A stretch of 10,633 nucleotides of DNA from an uncultured Roseburia sp. (GCA_946055175.1 CAMGET010000019.1:1-10633); one strand, 5' to 3'; shown: positions 1 through 6,430, numbered from the stretch's first letter. The notes: generated by a model from the letters alone, not told the origin. Program-made: numbers and translations.

Positions 1-61
1 ACATCCGAAGAAAGAAAATAGGAAGCCTCTCTTTTCTCTGATATAGACTTTTAAAAAACAA

Positions 62-1096
62 TTAATGAACTAAATACCCTTTCAACCGCTCAATTTCCCG
101 TTTCCTTGCATCAACGCTTTCTCCGTCTGTTGTATCAAAATCTTTTGCCAGATATTCAATAATACGTTCATTGTCCCGGATAGCGGCGGCGTAGTCACCC
201 AGCATTTCGTGTACCTGTGCCAATGAATATAAGCCATCTGTGATATGAGGAGCAGTTTGCATCTCAACACATTTCTCATAATCTGCAATGGCTTCTTCAA
301 TGAGCCCCAGCTTTTTGAAACGATCAGCACGGGAGCAGTAAGCCTGCCATTCGTCCGGATGGGTTTCAACTGCCTTATTCCATAATTTTTTTGCCTCTTC
401 TATTTTGCCCTGCCCGAAAGCAACATCGCCGGAATACATAAACATTTGATTATTGTCCTTTACTTCTCCGATTTCCTTGATATAAGGAACGGCTTCGTCG
501 AAACGTCCGTCTGCCAGCAGATTTACTATAATAGCATATAATCCGCTGTAGTTCTTCGGGTTTATCTTTAAGAATTCTTTAAAATACTGAATGACAGTAA
601 AATGATTGTCATACCATTCATCACCGCAGACACCATTGTTTGCTTCCAAGAAAGCAACCCAGCCGCCTTTATTATCCGGTTCAAGTTCTAAGACACGTTT
701 GGCATATTCGGAAGCATCGGCGTGGTCACTGGCAGCCCTGTGATTGTACAGGTAGGCAAGGTTTTCATAGGCTCTGACATTTTTTGCGTCTTTTGCAATC
801 TGCTCTGTCAGAAAACGAACAGAGTGTGCAAAGGTTTCCGGAGCAATGCGGCGCTCATGGGAGTACATATTTTCAATACGCTCGTACTGTGCTTCGTCCG
901 GGAGCGAAAAGAGTTCGTCAATTGAGATGCCAAAATAAGTAGAGAGCCCCGGTAATAATGTAATGTCAGGTGTGCTGGCATTAGTTTCCCACTTAGAGAC
1001 AGCCTGTGCCGATACACCAAGGTACTCTGCCAATTCCTCCTGTGTTACTTTTTTCTCTAAACGTAAGTTTTTAATTTGATTTCCGATATTCATCAT
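62..1096 (-). CDS. XRE-family HTH regulator with C-terminal TPR-like repeats
   Basis: Probable cytoplasmic DNA-binding regulator of 344 aa. Residues about 6-61 form a Cro/C1-type helix-turn-helix: QIKNLRLEKKVTQEELAEYL, then GVSAQAVSKWE, then a conserved PDITLLPGLSTYFGISIDELF tail broken here only by its length. From about residue 107 to 315 the protein is helical with TPR-like units, for example ENLAYLYNHR, KIEEAKKLWNKAVETHPDEW, LIEEAIADYEKCVEM and MLGDYAAAIRDNERI. This architecture resembles Firmicute XRE-TPR regulators, including the peptide-sensing RRNPP group, but no peptide gene is visible, so the ligand is unknown. ATG at 1096 is followed at once by a second in-frame ATG (1093). An AAAGGTGA ribosome site (complement of 1103-1110) lies 6 or 9 bases away, so either start is possible. 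It lies 43 bp downstream of the GNAT gene on the same strand and is probably co-transcribed. Only 61 bases remain beyond the stop, with no convincing terminator. Confidence 0.88.
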   Translation of the reverse strand: MMNIGNQIKNLRLEKKVTQEELAEYLGVSAQAVSKWETNASTPDITLLPGLSTYFGISIDELFSLPDEAQYERIENMYSHERRIAPETFAHSVRFLTEQIAKDAKNVRAYENLAYLYNHRAASDHADASEYAKRVLELEPDNKGGWVAFLEANNGVCGDEWYDNHFTVIQYFKEFLKINPKNYSGLYAIIVNLLADGRFDEAVPYIKEIGEVKDNNQMFMYSGDVAFGQGKIEEAKKLWNKAVETHPDEWQAYCSRADRFKKLGLIEEAIADYEKCVEMQTAPHITDGLYSLAQVHEMLGDYAAAIRDNERIIEYLAKDFDTTDGESVDARKREIERLKGYLVH

Positions 1097-1139
1097 ACTA
1101 ATTCACCTTTCTATTCTTTTTTACTCAATATCGTAATAA

Positions 1140-1574
1140 CTAAAGCTTTTTCTTCATTATAATTTCATCTTCGTCCTGTTCACCGGTGTGTTTGAATCCG
1201 AAACTTGAATATAAATCTCGGGCTACGGTATTTTCGGTTTTATAGCAAAGCACAACACAATCATATTTTCCATCGTTCTTCATCAATTCAAGAATCTTAG
1301 ACACTGTTTCCCTGCCAAAACCCTGACTTTGATATCTTTCATCGATAAATAGTTCACTAAAAACATAAGAGCTTAATTCATCACAATCATAATAAAGTAC
1401 CATTCCAATAGGCGTATCTCCGTTATATATGAATAGTGCATTACTCCTCATATCGCGAAAAGCATAAGCTCTTGCTAAAATCTGCATATCATTTGCCACA
1501 TACATTTTTTGAGCCTCTGATACCTTTAATCCCTGTCTCCAATTATTCGGAGTTACTTTTTCAAATCTAATCAT
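1140..1574 (-). CDS. GNAT-family N-acetyltransferase
   Basis: A 144-aa single-domain GNAT enzyme expected to move an acetyl group from acetyl-CoA to an amine, in the cytoplasm. The acetyl-CoA-binding loop is visible as QSQGFG at residues 82-87, preceded by the strand SELFIDERY (73-81). The C-terminal GNAT signature ENTVARDLYSSFGFKHTGE is at 114-132. The length and the GMVLYYDCDE / ELFIDERYQSQGFG pattern resemble the diamine/polyamine acetyltransferase (BltD-like) branch, but the substrate cannot be fixed from sequence. The start ATG (complement of 1572-1574) is supported by GAGGA (complement of 1582-1586), 7 bases upstream. A promoter with extended -10 is recognisable at 1629-1657. The XRE-TPR regulator follows 43 bp downstream, so the two probably form a small operon, divergent from pyrF. 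Confidence 0.88.
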   Translation of the reverse strand: MIRFEKVTPNNWRQGLKVSEAQKMYVANDMQILARAYAFRDMRSNALFIYNGDTPIGMVLYYDCDELSSYVFSELFIDERYQSQGFGRETVSKILELMKNDGKYDCVVLCYKTENTVARDLYSSFGFKHTGEQDEDEIIMKKKL

Positions 1575-1628
1575 TGAATTGTCCTCACATTACGAAAAGC
1601 TTTCTATTCTTCATCAGCTGATATGCTT

Positions 1629-1657
1629 ATCATACCAGTAAAGGAAAGAAGGGACAA
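1629..1657 (-). promoter_or_regulatory. Predicted sigma-A promoter for the GNAT/XRE unit
   Basis: On the minus strand, TTGTCC (complement of 1652-1657) is followed by exactly 17 bases and then TATGAT (complement of 1629-1634). The -10 is preceded by TGG, giving an extended -10. Transcription would start near 1622, leaving a leader of about 48 bases before the ATG. A perfect 10-base palindrome, ATCAGCTGAT, at 1614-1623 overlaps the predicted start site and could be an operator. This is read from consensus only. Confidence 0.55.
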
Positions 1658-1672
1658 TAGATGCAGATTTTA

Positions 1673-1699
1673 TTTCACCCAACTGACGGTTGAGTGAAA
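1673..1699. promoter_or_regulatory. 27-bp inverted repeat between divergent promoters, candidate operator
   Basis: The arms are TTTCAC-C-CAAC (1673-1683) and GTTG-A-GTGAAA (1689-1699), with ten paired positions, one mismatch (1679/1693) and a 5-base centre. No T-run follows on either strand, so it is not a terminator. It lies 15 bp upstream of the GNAT -35 and 26 bp upstream of the pyrF -35, where a dimeric regulator could act on either unit. Which protein binds is unknown. Confidence 0.5.
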
Positions 1700-1725
1700 G
1701 GCTGCGTGAAAACCATGAATTAACG

Positions 1726-1754
1726 TTGCAAATTATTAGTATCGTGTGTATAAT
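1726..1754 (+). promoter_or_regulatory. Predicted sigma-A promoter for pyrF
   Basis: TTGCAA (1726-1731), a 17-base spacer, then a perfect TATAAT (1749-1754). Transcription would start near 1761, giving a leader of only about 33 bases. That is too short for a PyrR-type attenuator or riboswitch, so uracil-responsive attenuation before pyrF is unlikely. Confidence 0.75.
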
Positions 1755-1793
1755 TTTTAAGATAGATAAAAATACGAAGGGATGGTTAATAAA

Positions 1794-2495
1794 ATGGCAA
1801 AAGACGTGATTATTGCATGTGACTTTAATAGCAAAGAAGAGGTACTTAACTTCTTAAGTAAATTTGAAAACGAGAAACCATTTGTAAAGATCGGAATGGA
1901 GCTTTTTTATGCAGAAGGTCCGGAAATTGTTCGCGAGATTAAGAAAATGGGACATAAAATTTTTCTTGATTTAAAATTACATGATATTCCAAATACAGTT
2001 AAAAAATCTATGGCAGTATTGTCAAACTTAGATGTAGATATGTGTAACGTACATGCGGCAGGTACAAAGGGTATGATGTCTGCAGCACGGGAAGGTTTAA
2101 CCAGACCGGATGGAACCAGACCTTTACTTATAGCGGTAACACAGCTTACTTCCACAAGTGAAGAAGTAATGCAGCAGGAACTCTGGATTGAAAAGCCGAT
2201 TGATGAGACCGTTATGCATTATGCAAAGAATACAATGGAGGCGGGATTAGATGGAGTTGTATGTTCTCCTTTAGAGGCCGGAAAAGTACATGAGGTATGT
2301 GGTGAGAAGTTCTTAACCATTACACCGGGAGTGCGTTTTGCGGATGGGGATGTAGGAGACCAGAAGCGTGTTGCAACCCCTGCAAAAGCAAGAGAATGGG
2401 GTTCCGATTACATCGTAGTCGGAAGACCGATTACACAGGCCGCAGATCCTGTGGCAGCATACAAAAGATGTGTGGCAGAATTTTTAGGTGAATAA
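1794..2495 (+). CDS. pyrF: Orotidine 5'-phosphate decarboxylase
   Basis: Cytoplasmic enzyme that decarboxylates OMP to UMP, the last step of de novo pyrimidine synthesis. The 233-aa protein has the class I OMP decarboxylase pattern. Near the N-terminus are ACD (Asp10) and KIGMELF (Lys32). The catalytic charge network [13 protein letters not shown] carries Asp59, Lys61 and Asp64. Phosphate-binding segments are TPGVR (177-181) and VVGRPIT (208-214, Arg211). Length is normal and nothing is missing. An in-frame ATG also exists at 1782, but GAAGGGA ends right against it. Starting at 1794 places AGGGA (1778-1782) 11 bases upstream and gives the usual [12 protein letters not shown]-terminus. Related sugar-phosphate lyases share the fold, but the DxKxxDIPNT motif and length favour PyrF. 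Other pyr genes, often adjacent in clostridia, are absent here. A hairpin follows 10 bp after the stop. Confidence 0.95.
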   Translation: MAKDVIIACDFNSKEEVLNFLSKFENEKPFVKIGMELFYAEGPEIVREIKKMGHKIFLDLKLHDIPNTVKKSMAVLSNLDVDMCNVHAAGTKGMMSAAREGLTRPDGTRPLLIAVTQLTSTSEEVMQQELWIEKPIDETVMHYAKNTMEAGLDGVVCSPLEAGKVHEVCGEKFLTITPGVRFADGDVGDQKRVATPAKAREWGSDYIVVGRPITQAADPVAAYKRCVAEFLGE

Positions 2496-2504
2496 AGAGT
2501 AGTT

Positions 2505-2534
2505 TGGGGCAGGATAGGAAAGTGTCCTGCCCCA
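2505..2534 (+). terminator. Strong hairpin between pyrF and traX, possible partial terminator
   Basis: GGGGCAGGA (2506-2514) pairs perfectly with TCCTGCCCC (2525-2533). An outer T-A pair and two inner pairs (one wobble) bring the stem to about 12-13 bp around the loop GGAAAG. Only ATTTG follows instead of a proper U-tract, so termination may be weak. It could also act as a 3' mRNA stabiliser or set the ratio of pyrF to downstream transcripts. No separate promoter is evident for the next gene, so read-through is likely. Confidence 0.55.
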
Positions 2535-2558
2535 TTTGAAAGAAAGGCAAGCAGTAAG

Positions 2559-3329
2559 ATGAAAAAAAAGGGAATTTCAGGAAGTACATTAAAAATAATC
2601 GCAATGATAACGATGCTGATTGATCATATCGGTGCAGCAGTCTGTATGAGAATGATGCTGGCGGAAGGATTTGGTGACTTAAACGGAGCAGCCGAAGAAA
2701 CGATTAAGGCATGGGTAACAGTGCATGCAGATTTGTATAGCACCTATTATATGTTCCGTATGATTGGCAGAATTGCATTCCCAATTTTCTGCTTTTTACT
2801 GGTGGAAGGCTTTAAGCATACAAAAGATGCAAAAAAATATGCCATTCGTTTGTTCGCATTTGCTTTGATCTCAGAAATACCGTTTGACTTGGCGTTCCAG
2901 AGTAAGGTGTTGGAAATTAGTTATCAAAATGTATTTTTTACTCTTTTCATTGGCTTTGTTACCATGATGGCATACAAATGGGTGGAGGAGAAAGGCATAT
3001 CGAATGTTGTAACCAGGATTCTCTGCCAGATTTTAGTGGTAATGGCAGGTATGGCTCTGGCACAGTTCTTAAGAGCGGATTATGGTGCTTTGGGAGTCTT
3101 TGCGATTGTGGGCCTGTATATTTTCCGCGACAACAGACTCTACCAGATTATGGTCATCGGGTTGGTGTTCATCCAAAATATGACAGCTTGGCTTTCGATT
3201 CCGTTGATTCTGATTTATAATAATAAACGCGGACTGAATTTAAAATGGCCGTTTTACATTTTCTATCCGGCACATCTACTGTTTGCAGTCTGCTATTTTA
3301 TGGGAATCTCGGGATACTCAGCGTTATAG
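2559..3329 (+). CDS. TraX-family integral membrane protein
   Basis: A 256-aa polytopic membrane protein of the TraX family. The family is named for F-plasmid TraX, which is needed for N-terminal acetylation of F pilin. Chromosomal members in Firmicutes have no settled role. Family signatures are LKIIAMITMLIDHIG (11-25), GRIAFPIFCFLLVEGFKHT (70-88), ALISEIPFDLAF (102-113), QNVFFTLFIG (123-132), DYGALGV (174-180) and KWPFYIFYPAHLL (229-241). Roughly eight hydrophobic segments are seen, near 11-31, 71-86, 98-114, 123-139, 151-171, 176-190, 196-219 and 230-250. ATG at 2559 has AGAAAGG (2541-2547) 11 bases upstream. No pilin or conjugation gene is nearby, so pilin modification is not supported here. 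It is followed 14 bp later by a DMT exporter, probably in the same transcript. Confidence 0.88.
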   Translation: MKKKGISGSTLKIIAMITMLIDHIGAAVCMRMMLAEGFGDLNGAAEETIKAWVTVHADLYSTYYMFRMIGRIAFPIFCFLLVEGFKHTKDAKKYAIRLFAFALISEIPFDLAFQSKVLEISYQNVFFTLFIGFVTMMAYKWVEEKGISNVVTRILCQILVVMAGMALAQFLRADYGALGVFAIVGLYIFRDNRLYQIMVIGLVFIQNMTAWLSIPLILIYNNKRGLNLKWPFYIFYPAHLLFAVCYFMGISGYSAL

Positions 3330-3343
3330 AGTAGGTGGCTGTG

Positions 3344-4216
3344 ATGAATAAATTTGTATTAAGACAATCATTAATTTTGTTCCTGACGGCGACAATCTGG
3401 GGCGTTGCATTTGTAGCACAGAGCGTCGGAATGGATTATGTGGGACCATTTACTTTTTTGGCGTCCCGTTCTGTCATCGGAGCAATAGTGCTGATCCCGT
3501 ATATTTTGATAAAGGACAGGCATACTGAAAAAAAGAATACGAATCCGAAATTTATAATGATAGGCGGTGCTTGCTGTGGAACGTTATTGTTTCTTGCAAG
3601 CATTTTGCAACAGATTGGAATTGTCTATACGACAGTAGGAAAATCCGGTTTTATAACGGCAATGTACATTGTACTTGTTCCAATCATTGGCATTTTTTTG
3701 AAGAAAAAAGCCGGCATAAAAATATGGTGCGGAGTCCTGTTGGCGGTCATCGGTTTATACCTGCTTTGCATGAAACCGGGAAGTATAGCAATACAAAAAG
3801 GAGATGTGTTGGTTTTCCTTTGCGCTATTGTATTTGCGTTTCATATTCTGACGGTGGATTATTTTGCCCCGAAAGTAGATGGCGTAAAATTATCCTGTAT
3901 TCAGTTTGTAACCTGCGCGGTTTTGGCAACAATTGGAATGGTGTTGTTTGAGACACCCAGTATGGAACAGATTTTACAGGCCTGGATGCCGATTCTCTAT
4001 GCGGGAGTTCTGTCAAGCGGTGTGGGATATACATTACAGATTGTGGGACAACGGGGCATGAATCCTACGGTTGCATCCTTGATTATGAGCTTGGAGTCTG
4101 TTATTTCGGTAATTGCAGGCTGGATTATTTTAGGACAGTCACTAAGTTCCCGTGAACTTTTTGGATGCGTGCTGATGTTTGGAGCCATTGTGTTGGTTCA
4201 GCTTCCGAAAAAGTAA
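3344..4216 (+). CDS. DMT-superfamily (EamA) transporter
   Basis: A 290-aa inner-membrane protein with two tandem EamA repeats and about ten hydrophobic helices, the drug/metabolite transporter plan. The first repeat has LFLTATIWGVAFVAQ (12-26), the FLASRSVIGAIVL helix (38-50) and TTVGKSGFITAMYIVLVPI (96-114). The second ends with the typical NPTVASLIMSLESVISVIAG segment (240-259) and WIILGQSLS (260-268). It probably exports a small metabolite by antiport; the substrate cannot be read. A GTG nine bases upstream (3335) is in frame, but it lies inside the likely ribosome site AGGTGG (3333-3338). ATG 3344, 5 bases downstream, is the better start. The gene begins 14 bp after the traX stop and is followed by a 92-bp gap before corA with no hairpin I can see. 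Confidence 0.9.
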   Translation: MNKFVLRQSLILFLTATIWGVAFVAQSVGMDYVGPFTFLASRSVIGAIVLIPYILIKDRHTEKKNTNPKFIMIGGACCGTLLFLASILQQIGIVYTTVGKSGFITAMYIVLVPIIGIFLKKKAGIKIWCGVLLAVIGLYLLCMKPGSIAIQKGDVLVFLCAIVFAFHILTVDYFAPKVDGVKLSCIQFVTCAVLATIGMVLFETPSMEQILQAWMPILYAGVLSSGVGYTLQIVGQRGMNPTVASLIMSLESVISVIAGWIILGQSLSSRELFGCVLMFGAIVLVQLPKK

Positions 4217-4233
4217 ATTTTGAGTAAAATGCA

Positions 4234-4262
4234 TAGAGTAAATAAATCAGATATGTTATGAT
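4234..4262 (+). promoter_or_regulatory. Possible extended -10 promoter before corA
   Basis: TGT-TATGAT (4254-4262) is an extended -10 element. The hexamer 17 bases upstream, TAGAGT (4234-4239), matches the -35 consensus poorly. A better -35 look-alike, TTGAGT (4220-4225), is too far away. The start would be near 4269, with a leader of about 40 bases, too short for an M-box Mg2+ riboswitch. corA could instead be reached by read-through from traX-DMT. Confidence 0.4.
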
Positions 4263-4308
4263 AAAAAATAGGAAAGTTCTCCAAAACTGATAGTAAGGAG
4301 GAAGGGCT

Positions 4309-5250
4309 ATGGTAAAGTACTTTAGAACAGATGATCAGGTCCTTTATAATGAAGAAAAATTATGTGACGGATGTTGGACACAGATGATTGCACCAACACA
4401 GGAAGAGTGTGAGTATATCGCAGAAAAGCTGATGGTTGACATAGAGGATGTACAGGCTGCGCTCGACCCGGAAGAAAGCTCCCGTATCGAATTGCAGGAT
4501 GGCTATACACTGATTTTGGTTGATGTTCCGGCTTTGGAAGTGCGTCATGAAAAACAAGTTTATACGACAATCCCGCTTGGTATCATTTTGACACAGGATG
4601 TTATTGTCACCATATGTACGGAAGATACTCCGGTATTACAGAGCTTTATCAATAAACGTGTAAAAGAATTCAGTACTAAGAAGAGACTGCGTTTTGTTTA
4701 TCAGATTTTGTATAATGCAGCAGCAAATTATCAATCCAATCTGCGCACGATTGATAAAAAACGTACCGAAATTGAAGAACGTGTGGGCAAAGATACGGAA
4801 GACGTGGATATCATTGCACTGCATGAATTGGAATCTACACTTGTCTACTTTGCAACCTCTCTCCGGGCAAATGGAGTGGTGCTAGACCGTTTAACCAGAT
4901 ATAAACGCTTGGAACAGTATCCGGAGGATAAAGAACTTTTGGATGATGTCATTGTCGAAAACAAACAGGCGATAGAAATGACAACGATTTACAGAGATAT
5001 TATCAATGGTACCAGAGATTTGTTATCATCGATTATGGACAACCGTCTGAATAACGTGATGAAATATCTGACGGTTATCACGGTTATCATGGCAATCCCG
5101 ACGGTTATTTCCGGACTCTATGGAATGAATGTAAACGAACGTTGGATGCCGTTGGCAAATACACCATATGGATTTCTGATTATCTGCTCAGTAACTCTGC
5201 TGATTTGTATCATTGTCATTATCCTCTTGAGAAAGAAAAAGGTATTTTAG
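4309..5250 (+). CDS. corA: CorA-family magnesium transport protein
   Basis: A 313-aa member of the CorA family of pentameric Mg2+/divalent cation channels in the cytoplasmic membrane. The cytoplasmic part (about 1-250) holds the alpha/beta domain and long helices, including YQSNLRTIDKKRTEIEERVG (141-160) and ENKQAIEMTTIYRDIINGTR (217-236). Two C-terminal helices follow, about 252-271 and 288-307. The first ends in the hallmark selectivity motif as GLYGMNV (Gly272-Met273-Asn274). The periplasmic loop is NERWMPLANTPYGF and lacks the MPEL sequence of classic CorA, as in many Firmicute paralogs. The tail is basic (RKKKVF). The start is firm: AAGGAGG (4295-4301) lies 7 bases before ATG 4309. The next gene starts 3 bp after the stop, so translation is probably coupled. 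Co2+ or Ni2+ transport is also possible within the family. Confidence 0.93.
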   Translation: MVKYFRTDDQVLYNEEKLCDGCWTQMIAPTQEECEYIAEKLMVDIEDVQAALDPEESSRIELQDGYTLILVDVPALEVRHEKQVYTTIPLGIILTQDVIVTICTEDTPVLQSFINKRVKEFSTKKRLRFVYQILYNAAANYQSNLRTIDKKRTEIEERVGKDTEDVDIIALHELESTLVYFATSLRANGVVLDRLTRYKRLEQYPEDKELLDDVIVENKQAIEMTTIYRDIINGTRDLLSSIMDNRLNNVMKYLTVITVIMAIPTVISGLYGMNVNERWMPLANTPYGFLIICSVTLLICIIVIILLRKKKVF

Positions 5251-5253
5251 GCT

Positions 5254-6279
5254 ATGAATACAAAAATATACGGAACAGTCGGACCGGCATGTTGCAATAC
5301 AGAAGTGCTGACACAGCTGTTTGAACAGGGAATGACAGGAGTTCGGGTGAACTTGTCTCATGTGAACCTGCCGGAAGTAAGCGGATGGATTCAAAATATA
5401 AAAACCGCACATGCGAAAGCCGGAAAAACAGAGTTACAGCTTTTGATAGATTTGCGGGGGCCGGAACTTCGGCTTGGAAAGCTATTGTCGGAACGCTTAT
5501 TGTCAGAAGGAGACCATCTTACCGTAATGTCAGATGGGGAAACGAATTTGTTTGACCCGACAGAAATTCCGGTGCCGAAATCTGCTTTTGAAGTATTAGA
5601 AGAAGGCCGAAATCTTCTGATAGATGACGGGAAAATTATGCTTAAGGCAGAGGAAAAAAACTCCCGTGCGGTGGAATGTGTAGTAGTGCGCGGCGGTATT
5701 TTAAAAAGCGGAAAAAGCCTTGCCGTCCCGGGAGTTCGGTTTGATACACCGACCTTAACGAAGAGTGATATCGAAAATATTTGCCAGGCAAAAAGATATG
5801 GCGTCACAGGTGTGATGCTTCCTTTTGTCAGAGGAAAAGAAGATTTACAGAAATTGAAACAGGTTTTGATAGAAAATGATGCGGCAGACCTTTGTGTGCT
5901 GGCAAAGATTGAGAATATGGATGGGGTAGAGAACATAAAAGAATTACTGCCGTATTGTGATGAAATTGTCATTGCCAGAGGAGATTTGGGGAATGCGATG
6001 CCACTTTGGAAACTTCCGGTAGTGCAAGCGGAGCTGGCAGGCATTTGCCGGGAAGCAAAAAAGCCGTTTATGATAGTGACGCAGATGCTTTATAGTATGG
6101 AGAAAGCTGCGGTCCCGACAAGGGCAGAGGTATCTGATATTTTCCGGGCAGTAAGCGAGGGTGCTTCCTCTGTTATGCTGACAGGAGAAACAGCAGTCGG
6201 AAACCACCCGGTAGAAGCAATGAAATACATGACAGAAACCGTCCGGGAAGCAGAAACGTATATAAGAATGCTCAAGTGA
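5254..6279 (+). CDS. pyk: Pyruvate kinase, short form lacking the C-terminal domain
   Basis: A 341-aa protein with the complete catalytic part of pyruvate kinase (phosphoenolpyruvate + ADP to pyruvate + ATP). It ends at the close of the A-domain barrel and lacks the roughly 120-130-residue C-domain that carries allosteric and interface contacts in usual 470-590-aa enzymes. Visible motifs are TKIYGTVGPAC (3-13), RVNLSH (31-36), IDLRGPELR (65-73), lid-domain LLIDDGKIML (121-130), GGILKSGKSLAVPG (147-160), catalytic AKIENMDG (217-224, Lys218), Mg2+-site IARGDLG (240-246), VTQMLYSM (275-282) and PTRAEVSD / MLTGETAVG (288-316). The canonical DTKGPEIR reads DLRGPELR, so the Thr that coordinates K+ and the following Lys are Leu67 and Arg68; Glu71 is kept. 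Start ATG 5254 follows the corA stop by 3 bp and has no strong ribosome site, suggesting coupling. The last codon and stop lie in an inverted copy of the neighbour's 3' end. It may be a paralog beside a full-length enzyme; activity is unproven. Confidence 0.85.
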   Translation: MNTKIYGTVGPACCNTEVLTQLFEQGMTGVRVNLSHVNLPEVSGWIQNIKTAHAKAGKTELQLLIDLRGPELRLGKLLSERLLSEGDHLTVMSDGETNLFDPTEIPVPKSAFEVLEEGRNLLIDDGKIMLKAEEKNSRAVECVVVRGGILKSGKSLAVPGVRFDTPTLTKSDIENICQAKRYGVTGVMLPFVRGKEDLQKLKQVLIENDAADLCVLAKIENMDGVENIKELLPYCDEIVIARGDLGNAMPLWKLPVVQAELAGICREAKKPFMIVTQMLYSMEKAAVPTRAEVSDIFRAVSEGASSVMLTGETAVGNHPVEAMKYMTETVREAETYIRMLK

Positions 6280-6430
6280 TGCCATGCGGTGCAGCTGGTA
6301 AAATATTTATAGAAAAACGAGACATCTTTCGTGACTTTGTGAATTCCAACAACGGAACGAGAGATGTCTCGTTTTTCTAACGTGAATATTTTACAACTCA
6401 AACCTGCCACTTGCACCGCATGGCAACACT
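6275..6430. repeat. Nested broken palindrome: inverted copy of the methyltransferase 3' end beside the pyk stop
   Basis: Three sets of inverted arms share nearly one centre. The outer arm, 6280-6293 (TGCCATGCGGTGCA), equals the reverse complement of 6412-6425 over 14 of 14 bases, and extends to 18 of 19 over 6275-6293 against 6412-6430. The middle arm, GTAAAATATT (6298-6307), matches 6385-6394 perfectly. The inner arm is the terminator stem at 6311-6378. The right copy belongs to the methyltransferase gene and encodes its last residues (PCGASGRFEL region). The left copy lacks about 16 bases between the outer and middle arms and contains the TGA of pyk. The stop codons of both genes therefore lie in arms of the palindrome. 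I infer an inverted duplication, such as template switching at the terminator hairpin. Confidence 0.8.
6311..6378. terminator. Bidirectional rho-independent terminator between convergent genes
   Basis: AGAAAAACGAGACATC (6311-6326) pairs perfectly with 6363-6378 over 16 bases. Six further pairs, one of them a wobble, join 6327-6332 to 6357-6362 and leave a 24-base loop. Each strand reads CGAGAC...GTCTCG followed by TTTTT, so the hairpin can end the pyk transcript rightwards and the trkA-trkH-methyltransferase transcript leftwards. Confidence 0.9.

Noticed and set aside
1667..1699. A MerR-type promoter with the dyad as its spacer driving the GNAT gene
   Set aside because: Kept only as a possibility in the dyad finding. 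The promoter at 1629-1657 has better hexamers, a 17-base spacer and an extended -10, and no MerR gene is present in the window.
4217..4308. M-box Mg2+ riboswitch ahead of corA
   Set aside because: The 92-bp gap is too short and contains no series of conserved helices.
5391..6044. A 217-aa open frame on the minus strand inside pyk
   Set aside because: Its translation is rich in Ser, Phe and Pro with no domain pattern, and it is wholly antisense to a gene with clear pyruvate kinase motifs. It is a shadow frame.
6280..6390. A frameshifted remnant of the pyruvate kinase C-domain after the stop
   Set aside because: Only about 110 bases lie before the neighbouring gene and they are fully explained by the palindrome and terminator.
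5944..6416. Minus-strand frames of 108-113 aa over the pyk 3' end and terminator
   Set aside because: They run through the terminator hairpin, have no ribosome site and make cysteine/histidine-rich non-family sequence.
6275..6430. Insertion-sequence ends or a transposon remnant at the palindrome
   Set aside because: The arms match the methyltransferase gene itself, and there is no transposase or target-site duplication.
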